Assembly (NCBI GenBank): GCA_030706635.1
Contig: JAUZOD010000044.1
Span: 1 to 34,257 of the forward strand
Reading direction: 5' to 3'
Origin: Bacteroidota bacterium
GTDB taxonomy: Bacteria > Bacteroidota > Bacteroidia > Chitinophagales > Chitinophagaceae
Length of the DNA stretch: 34,257 nt
In this document: in pieces, positions 1-7,654 of the stretch
How the letters are laid out: the number at the start of each line of letters is the position of its first letter
Numbering within the stretch: position 1 is the first letter of the stretch
Notes under the pieces: generated by a model
What the model was told of the DNA's origin: nothing
Databases searched by the model: none
What the model saw: the letters and a program-made list of their open reading frames with translations, nothing else
Made by a program: the position numbers and the translations under genes

Positions 1-234
1 ATGACCAGCACCGCCATGATTGCGGGTATGGTGCCCATGGCCCTGGGGCTTACCGAAGGTGGCGACCAGACAGCGCCTCTTGGAATTGCGGTGATTGGTG
101 GAATGATCTTTTCCGCCTTCAGCGTCTTATTTTTTCTGCCCCATATTTATCAATGGCTGATCGGGAGAATGACATATATACCGGTGTCCCTGGATCCGGA
201 TGATCAAAACAGTAAAAACTATGATATCAAATAA
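1..234 (+). CDS. RND efflux transporter, C-terminal end (partial)
   Basis: This is the last 77 codons of an inner-membrane RND (AcrB/HAE1-type) drug or metal efflux pump, cut by the left edge. The opening residues MTSTAMIAGMVPMALG match the conserved segment of the last membrane domain (general form MTSxAMIxGMxPxALG), so the first ATG is internal and not a start. A hydrophobic helix follows (IAVIGGMIFSAFSVLFFLP), which matches the final RND transmembrane segment ending in a LPxxY-like turn, then a short polar cytoplasmic tail. The next gene encodes its periplasmic adaptor, and the two genes touch or overlap, so they form one operon. Substrate specificity cannot be read from this fragment. Confidence 0.9.
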   Translation: MTSTAMIAGMVPMALGLTEGGDQTAPLGIAVIGGMIFSAFSVLFFLPHIYQWLIGRMTYIPVSLDPDDQNSKNYDIK

Positions 235-1342
235 TATGCAATATTTAACGCCTGTCAGATCACTGACCTTATCCATTTTGGTCTCCCTATGCTCCGCTTG
301 CGGCGGCAGCGGAAAACAGGACTCGAAAATAGCTTCAAATGAGGCTGCTATGGTGGATACCGTACCGGTATTTATACTAAAGACCGACACCCTCAAAAAG
401 ACTGTTGAATTACCCGGAGAGTTGCTTCCTTATGAGCAGACTGATCTTTATGCCAAAATATCCGGCTTCGTAAGAACCATGAAAGTGGACATCGGAGACC
501 GCGTGCACAAAGGTCAGACCCTGGCCGTCATTGAAGCGCCGGAAGTAAATACAAAATTCGCAGAAGCAGGGTATTCCATACAGGCTGCAAAAGCAAAATG
601 GACGGCCAGCAAAGACAACTATGAACGTCTATACAGGGCATCACGGAATCAGTCCCCGGGTATTGTAGCGCCTGTTGATCTGGAACGCAGCCATAATGAA
701 ATGATGGCCGACAGCGCTACTTACGAAGCGGCAACGCAGCAGGCAAAAGCTTACAAAGAAGTATCGGGATACCTTTATATTACTGCCCCTTTTGACGGAG
801 TGATAACGGCCCGCAAGGTAGATCCGGGTGCTTTGGTGGGAGTCAATGCCATGCTCCTAACCATACAAAATAACAGAACACTCCGGTTGCGGGTAGCCGT
901 TCCTGAAATGTATGTAGCTTCAGCAGGTAAAGCCCGGAATATTTTTTTTAGTGTGGATGCCTATCCTGAACAACAGTTTAGCGGAGTACTAACCCGGAAA
1001 ACAGAGACGGTTGATCCGGCCACTCGCACAGAACTCTGGGAGTTTGCAATAGACAATAGCAAACATTTATTGAAGGCAGGGGTCTTTGCGCGTGCAAAAA
1101 TCAAAATAACAAGGAGCGGCCCTTCTTATGTAATTCCTCCTTCGGCCATCGCCACTACCCTGGAACGAAAATTTGTGATCAGAGTAACTGGCGGGAAAGC
1201 CGATTGGGTGGACATACGGCAGGGAATTACAACAGATAGTGGAGTAGAAATATTCGGGAATCTGAAAACGGGAGATACCTTGCTGATAAAAGGGACGGAC
1301 GAGCAAAAACAAGGCAGCAAAGCGTATTGGAAGATTCGGTGA
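221..1342 (+). CDS. RND efflux periplasmic adaptor (MFP/HlyD family) lipoprotein
   Basis: This is the membrane fusion protein that links an RND pump to an outer-membrane channel. The N-terminus is a lipoprotein signal ending in LVSLCSAC, so the protein is probably lipid-anchored at the Cys. A barrel/lipoyl half-motif (AKISGFVRTMKVDIGDRV, then G-Q-T-L) is followed by a helical hairpin rich in Ala/Lys/Glu, the second lipoyl half (ITAPFDGVITARKVDPG) and beta-barrel/membrane-proximal domains. This is the usual HlyD order and length. Possible starts are at 200, 221 and 236, all in frame. I chose 221 (14-bp overlap with the pump gene, AT-rich leader); 236 would lie just after the pump stop codon and also gives a good signal peptide. 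The adaptor follows the pump gene, whereas many operons have it first. Confidence 0.9.
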   Translation: MISNNMQYLTPVRSLTLSILVSLCSACGGSGKQDSKIASNEAAMVDTVPVFILKTDTLKKTVELPGELLPYEQTDLYAKISGFVRTMKVDIGDRVHKGQTLAVIEAPEVNTKFAEAGYSIQAAKAKWTASKDNYERLYRASRNQSPGIVAPVDLERSHNEMMADSATYEAATQQAKAYKEVSGYLYITAPFDGVITARKVDPGALVGVNAMLLTIQNNRTLRLRVAVPEMYVASAGKARNIFFSVDAYPEQQFSGVLTRKTETVDPATRTELWEFAIDNSKHLLKAGVFARAKIKITRSGPSYVIPPSAIATTLERKFVIRVTGGKADWVDIRQGITTDSGVEIFGNLKTGDTLLIKGTDEQKQGSKAYWKIR

Positions 1343-1388
1343 GTGACGACGCACGCTTGCGTTATCGTTATGCTTAAATTACCATGTC

Positions 1389-4300
1389 TTACCTGAAATT
1401 TCTGGCCCCGGGTAAAACGATTTCCCGGGCCGTATTCTGCGCATGTATTTTTTTATTCTGTTCCGGAGGAATGGTCTTTTCATCAGCACGGGACAGGGTG
1501 AGTAAAGGCAGGTTCTCTCCCTGGGATGGGGTGAGTTGTCGCAACAATTTTGACAGATCATAACAGCTGCTTACGATCACATGGATCACCTCGCCTTCTC
1601 GCTGTAACTTTCCTTCCGCCATGATCAGCCGCGACTGCAGGATTTCCTTACGGTATTTATCGAACAGGTTTTGAAAGATCACCAGGTTTGCACAACCCGT
1701 TTCATCCTCAATGGTCATAAAGCAAATGCCGCCTGCCGTTCCGGGTCTTTGCCTCACCAGCACAAGTCCGGCCACTTTCAGCAATTGTCCGTCAGCGATA
1801 TCCCCCAGTTCGCCGGTAGATACAATGTGCAGCTGCCTGAGTTTTTCCCTCACAAAACTAACCGGGTGCGCTTTCAGCGACAAGGCAGTTGCTGCATAAT
1901 CATGAACCACGTGCTCGGATATTGTCATTACAGGCAATGATGAACCCGTTGCATCAGCGGATGGCTGACCGGCAAACAATGCAAGCGGCAGATCCCGTGT
2001 GGAAACCTCCCATAATGCCTGACGCCGGTCGAGACCTATGGATCTGAAAGCATCAGCATCCGCCAGTTTTTCAAGCGCAGACTGGGATATTCCGGTATCC
2101 CGCAGGGCATTGATACCGGAATATTTTATTTTTCTCGCATTCACCAGCACCTGCATATCCTCATCACGCAAGCCCTTTACCTGCCGGAAGCCGAGCCGCA
2201 GTGCGCCGTATTTGCCTGATCTTTCTTCCAGTGTATTGTCCCAGTCAGAATAATTAATATCCACCGGCCGCACATCAACGCCATGTTTCCGGGCATCAAT
2301 AACGATCTGTGCGGGCTGATAGAAACCCATTGGCATGCTGTTCAGTAAGGCACACGCAAAAACATCGGGATAATACCATTTGATCCAGGAAGAAACATAG
2401 ACGAGCAGCGCAAAACTGGCAGCATGACTTTCCGGAAAACCATAACTGCCAAAACCTTCCAGTTGTTTGAAAACCCGTTGTGCATATTCAAGGGTATAAC
2501 CGTTTTGCATCATGCCGCTGATCAGCTTCTTTTCAAATTGGGCCACCATTCCCCTTGCTTTAAAAGTGGCCATGCTGCGTCGCAGCTCATCTGCTTCGGA
2601 TGGCGTAAAGCCTGCCGCCACAATGGCAATCTTCATGGCCTGTTCCTGGAAAAGCGGAACACCCAATGTGCGTCCCAGGATATCCTCCAGATCTTTTGAT
2701 GGATATTCCACGGGTTCTTCTCCATTGCGGCGGCGCAGGTAGGGATGCACCATATCGCCCTGGATGGGCCCAGGTCTCACGATGGCGACCTCGATCACCA
2801 GATCATAAAAGCAGCGGGGTTTTAGTCGCGGTAACATGCTTTGCTGGGCCCGGCTTTCGATCTGGAAAACACCGATGGTATCCGCATGACAGATCATTTC
2901 ATAAACCGCCGGATCATCCTGGGGAATATTCGCCAGCGTCAGATCCAAGCCATAATGCGCTTTCGCTTTATCAAATGCCTTGCGGATACAGGTGAGCATG
3001 CCGAGGGCCAGCACATCTATTTTAAGAAAGCCCAGGGTATCAATATCATCCTTGTTCCATTCAATGCAGGTCCTGTTCTCCATACGCGCATTCATCACCG
3101 GGCAAAGATCAGAAAGCTTTCCCCGGGTGATCACAAATCCTCCGGTATGCTGGCCCAGCTGTCTTGGGAAACCCATGAATTGCCGGGTGAGTTGCAAAAC
3201 CTTGCGAAGATGTTTATCCTTCGGATTCAGTCCCTGCTCCAGGAGACGTTCTTCTTCAAAACATTCATCTGTGAATTCCCAGATGGAACCGGAGAAACGA
3301 TTGATGGTATCCACGGACAGTCCCATGGCTTTCCCCACATCCCTGATCGCTCCTTTGTGGTGCTGCTGGGTAACCGTCGCTACGATGGCTGCACGGTCCC
3401 TTCCATATTTCGCGTAAATGTATTGGATCACTTCTTCGCGACGTTCATGCTCAAAATCCACATCAATATCCGGTGGCTCGTTGCGGGCGGAAGAAATAAA
3501 CCGTTCGAAAAGCAGCTCGAATTTGGTTGGGTCAACAGACGTAATGCCGAGGCAATAACATACCGTTGAATTGGCGGCCGACCCCCTCCCCTGGCAAAGG
3601 ATATTCTGTTGCCTGGCGAAGCGTACAAGATCATGAACGGTGAGAAAATAAGGCGCATAATTCATCTGCTTAATAAAGCCAAGCTCATGTTCGATAGCTT
3701 TCTTTGTTTCTTCAGGAAGAGGATCTCCAAAATGCCGCCGGGCGCCTTCCAGGGTCAGAAACCTGAGCTCTTCCTGGGGGCTACGGCCTCCGCTGCTGAT
3801 CTCCTCGGGATATTCATATTTCAATTCATTCAGGGAGAACCGGCAGGCTTCCGCGATTTCCTGTGTGCGCCGGATGGCATCAGGGTATTGTCTGAATAAC
3901 CGCTCCATCTCCTCCATTTTTTTCAGATGTCTTTCCGCATTTTCATGGAGCCTGTAACCGGCATTCTGGATCGTGCATTTTTCCCGGATACAGGTTAGGA
4001 TATCCTGCAGTTCCCGCCGGGCACGATCATGATAATACACGTCGTTGGTGGCCACCATGGGTATTTGCAACGATTGGGACAGCTGGAAAAGGCGATGAAG
4101 CTGTTTGGCATCATGACCATTATATTGACGGGATGCTGACAGGTAAAGATCTTTCCCGAATACATCCCGGTATTCCTGCAGGGAATGCCTAAATGAATCC
4201 TCATAATCGAAACTGGCATTCAATGCCGCCGGTGGCAGTACGATGAATTTTGTGGCTTTTGCATGCTGGTACACATCCTCCTTGTATAAATGGCACTCAC

Positions 4301-4604
4301 CTTTTTCTGCACGAAGATTACCTGTAGAAAGTAAGGCGGAAATCTGAGCATATGCATTTTTATCCGTGGGATATGCTAACAGGCCGGGGCCATCCAGGAG
4401 ATCAAGACGACATGCCGGCATAATACGTATACCTTTCTTTTTAGCGGCAGCATGTCCGCGAACAATACCCGCAAAGCTGTTCCGGTCAGTGATCGCCAGT
4501 TCCGTATAACCCAGGTCTGCTGCATATTCCACCAACTCTTCAGGATGGGAAGCGCCGCGCAGAAAGCTGAAATTGCTGCTGATCTGTAATTCCGTATACT
4601 CCAT
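1389..4604 (-). CDS. dnaE2: Error-prone DNA polymerase III alpha subunit DnaE2
   Basis: This is the C-family polymerase of the ImuA-ImuB-DnaE2 mutasome, which copies past DNA lesions. Counting from the chosen start (1071 residues, normal for DnaE2), an N-terminal PHP domain occupies about 1-200 (SSNFSFLRGASHPEEL near the start, ITDRNSFAG near 38-46). The palm carries the GQGRGSAANS-type segment at about 338-346, the acid motif PDIDVDF with D381 and D383, and the third acid in KIDVLALGML (D530). An OB-fold-like segment near the C-terminus contains FMTIEDETG. An upstream in-frame ATG exists at 4718, but it lies inside imuB. The ATG at 4604 has a purine-rich GGGCAAGG leader and starts 13 bp after the imuB stop, as expected in a coupled operon. 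Homology to the family is unmistakable, and no frameshift is seen. Confidence 0.96.
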   Translation of the reverse strand: MEYTELQISSNFSFLRGASHPEELVEYAADLGYTELAITDRNSFAGIVRGHAAAKKKGIRIMPACRLDLLDGPGLLAYPTDKNAYAQISALLSTGNLRAEKGECHLYKEDVYQHAKATKFIVLPPAALNASFDYEDSFRHSLQEYRDVFGKDLYLSASRQYNGHDAKQLHRLFQLSQSLQIPMVATNDVYYHDRARRELQDILTCIREKCTIQNAGYRLHENAERHLKKMEEMERLFRQYPDAIRRTQEIAEACRFSLNELKYEYPEEISSGGRSPQEELRFLTLEGARRHFGDPLPEETKKAIEHELGFIKQMNYAPYFLTVHDLVRFARQQNILCQGRGSAANSTVCYCLGITSVDPTKFELLFERFISSARNEPPDIDVDFEHERREEVIQYIYAKYGRDRAAIVATVTQQHHKGAIRDVGKAMGLSVDTINRFSGSIWEFTDECFEEERLLEQGLNPKDKHLRKVLQLTRQFMGFPRQLGQHTGGFVITRGKLSDLCPVMNARMENRTCIEWNKDDIDTLGFLKIDVLALGMLTCIRKAFDKAKAHYGLDLTLANIPQDDPAVYEMICHADTIGVFQIESRAQQSMLPRLKPRCFYDLVIEVAIVRPGPIQGDMVHPYLRRRNGEEPVEYPSKDLEDILGRTLGVPLFQEQAMKIAIVAAGFTPSEADELRRSMATFKARGMVAQFEKKLISGMMQNGYTLEYAQRVFKQLEGFGSYGFPESHAASFALLVYVSSWIKWYYPDVFACALLNSMPMGFYQPAQIVIDARKHGVDVRPVDINYSDWDNTLEERSGKYGALRLGFRQVKGLRDEDMQVLVNARKIKYSGINALRDTGISQSALEKLADADAFRSIGLDRRQALWEVSTRDLPLALFAGQPSADATGSSLPVMTISEHVVHDYAATALSLKAHPVSFVREKLRQLHIVSTGELGDIADGQLLKVAGLVLVRQRPGTAGGICFMTIEDETGCANLVIFQNLFDKYRKEILQSRLIMAEGKLQREGEVIHVIVSSCYDLSKLLRQLTPSQGENLPLLTLSRADEKTIPPEQNKKIHAQNTAREIVLPGARNFR

Positions 4605-4617
4605 ATCCTTGCCCTTT

Positions 4618-6120
4618 TTATGCAAAAAAACCGTATAGAAACCATTGGCAGGTTTTATCTTCTCCATAATGGCCGCAACGGAATACCCAGTACCGATGGC
4701 CTTCTTCATCTTCCACACAATAATAATCCCGGTGATCTCCTTCTTCCAGCCACCATTCCCGTTCTATGCGTTCCGGTCCGTCGGCCTTTTTGATCTTATG
4801 CAGCTTTCCCCTATAACGAAACAACATAGGGGGGTAATCCGGTACGGGCGCCGTTACCTCGATGGGCTCAGGCTTTGCTAAAAGCTGCAGCGGCCTGGGT
4901 TTGTCTGTTCTCCAGGCGGTAGCTGATCTTTGATGAAGGGAGGATGCCGGTTTCAGCGATCGTTCCGGCCAATGCTGTTCGTTGGGGATATAACGGTGTA
5001 TAGTATGCGCACCCAGCCTGACGGCCAACCGGTCAATCAGTTCTGATAACCGGTTATCTTCCAGTCCGCCGCCGCCCTCCCATAATTTTTCCTGTGCCGG
5101 CGAAAGTTCTTCTACTTTCGGGGCTTCCAGCATGAATAATTCTATGCCCAGGGCGGGTTCTAACGTGGACAGTTTAATTTCGAACAGCTTAAAAAGATGG
5201 GCGGCATGATGGGAAGGGCGATTCGTTCCAATACGGATCTCTTCTATTTTACCATCCACACGGTAACCCTTAAACGAAGCCATGCGAAGCCCTTTCTGCT
5301 CCTGTTGCAGCCGGCCGCATAAGCCTTCCAGTAATCTCTGCAAGGCAATTTCTATCCCGGTTGCCGTTATGATTGGTTCCAGGCAGGGAAGTCGTTCCTG
5401 GTAAACTACAACGGGTTGTTCGGGTATGATCCTCTCTTCCTCCAGTCCGAGGGCCTGATCTAAACGGAGCAGCAGGTGCGGACCAAAACGTCTGCGGAGG
5501 GAAGGACGGGGCATATTCATAAAATCCCTGATCCGGCGAAGCCCCAGTTTCTGCAATAGTTCCTCCGTATCGGTTTCGATACGAAGCGCTGTTGCCGGAA
5601 GTGAGAGCAAGGCGTCCATATGCTGTCCGCTGTCAATGACAACTGATCGTCGGGCAAACCGGGCAGAAGCCCAGGCTGCGCCAATGGTATCTGCCATGGC
5701 GGCCCGCACACCATAACCAGCGGTCTTTAATCGTATAATGATGGCTGTTAGATAGTCTTTGTCACTGCCCCAAAGATGAGCACAGCCGGTAACATCCAGC
5801 AGAATTCCGTCGGGTGGATCAATTGCTGTAATGGGTGTAAAACGGATACAGTCCTGAGCAAGCTGCTTCAGCAATCGGCCGGAAAGTCCCGGACTGTCAT
5901 CCAGGACTTCCAGATTCGGGATGATGGCCCGGGCATCTGCCAGCACCATCCCGCTATCTATTCCATTTGTTTGCGCCATGGCGTTGGCCGCCGAGATCAG
6001 CATCCGTCCATGCACAAGCGCACGTATAACAAAAGATGCCTGCCGGAGTTCAGGACGGCGGATACTGTGCCAGTCCGTCGCCAGGTGACGGAACCAGATG
6101 GAGACAAAACGTTTCTGCAT
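4618..6120 (-). CDS. imuB: Mutasome accessory protein ImuB (Y-family polymerase-like)
   Basis: This is an inactive Y-family-like protein that, in characterised systems, bridges DnaE2 to the sliding clamp. From the chosen start (MQKRFVSIWF, 500 residues) it reads through a palm/finger region to about 180, a thumb with a helix-hairpin-helix-like stretch (LGLRRIRDFMNMP, about 192-204), a little-finger region, and a C-terminal part with RPLQLLAKPEPIEV and a WW-rich tail typical of the ImuB C-terminal domain. The acid residues of true Y polymerases are missing: the first motif reads VSIWFRHL and the second DPPDGILLDVTG, as is usual for ImuB. Q343-EKLWE sits where a clamp-binding motif would be expected (inference). 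The ATG at 6120 is 1 bp beyond the imuA stop, giving TGATATG, so translation is probably coupled. A longer frame to 6225 would overlap imuA. Confidence 0.93.
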   Translation of the reverse strand: MQKRFVSIWFRHLATDWHSIRRPELRQASFVIRALVHGRMLISAANAMAQTNGIDSGMVLADARAIIPNLEVLDDSPGLSGRLLKQLAQDCIRFTPITAIDPPDGILLDVTGCAHLWGSDKDYLTAIIIRLKTAGYGVRAAMADTIGAAWASARFARRSVVIDSGQHMDALLSLPATALRIETDTEELLQKLGLRRIRDFMNMPRPSLRRRFGPHLLLRLDQALGLEEERIIPEQPVVVYQERLPCLEPIITATGIEIALQRLLEGLCGRLQQEQKGLRMASFKGYRVDGKIEEIRIGTNRPSHHAAHLFKLFEIKLSTLEPALGIELFMLEAPKVEELSPAQEKLWEGGGGLEDNRLSELIDRLAVRLGAHTIHRYIPNEQHWPERSLKPASSLHQRSATAWRTDKPRPLQLLAKPEPIEVTAPVPDYPPMLFRYRGKLHKIKKADGPERIEREWWLEEGDHRDYYCVEDEEGHRYWVFRCGHYGEDKTCQWFLYGFFA

Positions 6121-6121
6121 A

Positions 6122-6853
6122 TCATCCGGTTTTCTGCTGATGATCATACATGATGGCGGCCAGGCTGGAAACATGCCTGAATTTTCCTGCAGCCCATTCG
6201 ATCTGCCAGGCTCCCGACCTACCATTCCTCACTTTCAGTAATTCCACATGCCATCGGGGAAAGCCAATACCGGGCAAACCATCTTCTGCCACTCCGGGAA
6301 GAGAGCTAATTTTCCAGCGCGAAACACAAGCGGTCGTATTCAGATTCCGTGGATTGCGGCGAAGGATAAATCCGGTTACACGGCTCTGTTCAACTGCAAG
6401 CTGAAGCCGTCTGGAAGCGGCAAAGCTGATCTCCTGTATCTCTCCCACTACGGCCGCAACAGCACTGCACTTCAGTGCTTCTTCCATGGCCCAGACCACA
6501 TCCCTCTCTTTCTGCAGATCCACGAAAATAATCCTGTCGGGCTCAACGCCAAAGCTCTTCAAAGCCGGCGGGAACAAGGTTCTTGAAGAACTGATCCATA
6601 CAGCCGCTCCCTGGTTTCGCATCAGTGCAGCCAGCAGGCCGGATATAAACCCGGCCGAAGCCGCTCCGTCTTCAGCATCCGGGCTTAGAAATTCATGCAC
6701 CGCACCCAGTGGAAATGTTCCGTTCGGAAAAGCATCATCTATCACGCCCCATCCAATATCCACGACGATGCCAGCGGGCATTGGCCTGTATCCCTGTAAA
6801 GGGAGGATATCCTTTTGCAGCCGGGCGATGATATTTGCTTTTGAATCGGGCAT
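6122..6853 (-). CDS. imuA: Mutasome protein ImuA (RecA-like, SulA-related)
   Basis: This is the first gene of the imuA-imuB-dnaE2 operon. The 243-residue product has the ImuA layout: a short helical N-terminus, then GYRPMPAG and a RecA-like core with FPLGAVHEFLSP at about 47-58. The position of a Walker A loop reads DAEDGAASAGF and lacks a GK[ST] motif, so ATP binding is not supported. Later landmarks are AVWISSSRTLFPPALKSFG and a strand/helix pattern ending with RWHVELLKVRNGRSG, which is typical of the family. ImuA is thought to regulate or support ImuB and DnaE2 at damaged forks. The start is preceded by a 17-bp palindrome (6867-6883) that could be the operator. No LexA/S24 repressor gene lies beside it here. 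Confidence 0.9.
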   Translation of the reverse strand: MPDSKANIIARLQKDILPLQGYRPMPAGIVVDIGWGVIDDAFPNGTFPLGAVHEFLSPDAEDGAASAGFISGLLAALMRNQGAAVWISSSRTLFPPALKSFGVEPDRIIFVDLQKERDVVWAMEEALKCSAVAAVVGEIQEISFAASRRLQLAVEQSRVTGFILRRNPRNLNTTACVSRWKISSLPGVAEDGLPGIGFPRWHVELLKVRNGRSGAWQIEWAAGKFRHVSSLAAIMYDHQQKTG

Positions 6854-6866
6854 CTTAAGGCAAGAA

Positions 6867-6883
6867 TACTAAATATTTTAGTA
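6867..6883. promoter_or_regulatory. Perfect 17-bp palindrome, candidate operator of imuA-imuB-dnaE2
   Basis: The bases TACTAAA-TAT-TTTAGTA form two perfect 7-bp arms with a 3-bp centre, 13 nt upstream of the imuA start codon. On the imuA strand the palindrome partly overlaps TATTCTTG (6861-6868), an imperfect match to the Bacteroidota -7 element TAnnTTTG. A repressor bound here would block transcription of the mutasome operon. SOS control of imuA operons is established in other phyla; that this particular palindrome is the binding site is inference. Confidence 0.4.
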
Positions 6884-7029
6884 ACTATCGATTATTTTTT
6901 TAGCCTGATGAACGCGGCTGTTTATTGCCCTTCTCCCGAGTCCTGATCATCTGTTCCCATTGATTTGACTTTTAATTGTTTAAAAAAATTGTTGTCGTAG
7001 GTCGGGGCGTTGCCTCCGGCATGCCTTCT

Positions 7030-7050
7030 TTCACAGCCGGATCACAGCCT
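7030..7050 (+). repeat. Left arm of 21-bp perfect inverted repeat
   Basis: The arm starts TTCACAGCCGGATCACAGCC and ends in T. Its exact reverse complement is at 7554-7574. After one mismatch the match continues for about 7 more bases (TGAAAAAT), giving nearly 29 bp. The arm itself contains two copies of TCACAGCC four bases apart. The outer context is GC-rich (GGGGCGTTGCCTCCGGC). Confidence 0.75.
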
Positions 7051-7212
7051 GTGAAAAATATTTTTATTTTTCCGGTTTCCCTTGTTTCTGAATGGCTTGC
7101 AAAGGCCGTTCTGCCTGGATTCCGAATGCGTTCTGCAGAGACAGATCTGTATTCTGCATTTGGAGCTCGTTTCCAGCATATTGATCCCGTATAAAGAGGT
7201 TTTTTACTCGCA

Positions 7213-7305
7213 GGTTCTTCGGGAGTTCTCCAGGAATTCCAGCCGATCTCCTTGGGAATCCTCCGAAGAAACTCCGAATAAATCTGGTAGGAAACTCTAA
7301 GAACC
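7213..7305. repeat. Cluster of competing inverted repeats (possible structured RNA)
   Basis: The left segment 7213-7227 (GGTTCTTCGGGAGTT) can pair with three different right segments: CTCCGAAGAA at 7261-7270 (10 pairs with one bulged G), AACTCCGAA at 7270-7278, and AACTCTAAGAACC at 7293-7305 (7 + 5 pairs around a short bulge). The three right segments look like imperfect direct repeats of one another. The centre holds GGAATTCC (7233-7240) with GGAATCC at 7255-7261. This is read directly from the sequence; any RNA function is unproven. Confidence 0.4.
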
Positions 7306-7553
7306 AAGGCAGGAAAATGCTGAAAATTTGAAAGGATGCCTTTTGAGTCCAATTAGAACCTGTCCGGATTGATACAGGAATCGAGGGCGATTATGCAGTG
7401 ATTTCAGCGTCTGACCATACTCCTAGTAAAATCCTTCTGCCTTCTTTTCAAAACAATTGGTCGGAGACAAACAGGATTCAACTGATTGTGATTCATAATA
7501 TTAATGCTCGTTCTCCCACAAGAGCACGCAAAATTCTGAAATAAATTTTTCAA

Positions 7554-7574
7554 AGGCTGTGATCCGGCTGTGAA
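7554..7574 (-). repeat. Right arm of 21-bp perfect inverted repeat
   Basis: This is the exact reverse complement of 7030-7050. It reads AGGCTGTGATCCGGCTGTGA followed by A on the + strand and lies 80 bp before the serine hydrolase start. With the left arm it delimits a 545-bp segment. No obvious target-site duplication flanks the pair. Confidence 0.75.
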
Positions 7575-7654
7575 TTTTTGGGAAAAAACAATAGCATATT
7601 TGTACTCCGGGAAATATGATTTGTAACCAGGATCGTTACCCAAAAAAATTAAGC

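Larger units (their letters stand above)
6884..7654. other. Gene-poor intergenic region holding an inverted-repeat element
   Basis: About 770 bp lie between the divergently oriented imuA and serine hydrolase genes. Open frames here (for example - strand 6972-7352 and 7404-7643) have no recognisable domain, no good leader, and overlap the inverted repeats, so I do not call them genes. The stretch contains the 21-bp inverted repeats at 7030-7050 and 7554-7574 and a cluster of competing stems at 7213-7305. Both small frames contain a related peptide (FTGCDPAVK and FTAGSQPLK) only because the repeat arms are read in different frames. No tRNA, rRNA or CRISPR pattern is seen. The last part must hold the promoter of the serine hydrolase, but no convincing box stands out. 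Confidence 0.5.

Noticed and set aside
1349-1362. ACGCA-CGCT-TGCGT hairpin between the convergent adaptor and dnaE2 genes
   Set aside because: The stem has only 5 bp and no T-run on either strand, so a terminator call is not supported.
2841-3569. Long + strand open frame (242 codons) opposite dnaE2
   Set aside because: It is fully antisense to the conserved palm region of DnaE2, has no recognisable domain, and its composition follows that of the real gene.
6972-7352. - strand frame of 126 codons in the imuA-hydrolase gap
   Set aside because: It runs through the inverted repeat and the structured cluster, has biased composition and no domain; better explained as repeat-element sequence.
7404-7643. 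- strand frame of 79 codons before the serine hydrolase
   Set aside because: It includes the right repeat arm read in a frame that mimics the left arm (FTAGSQP), and no leader or family match supports it.
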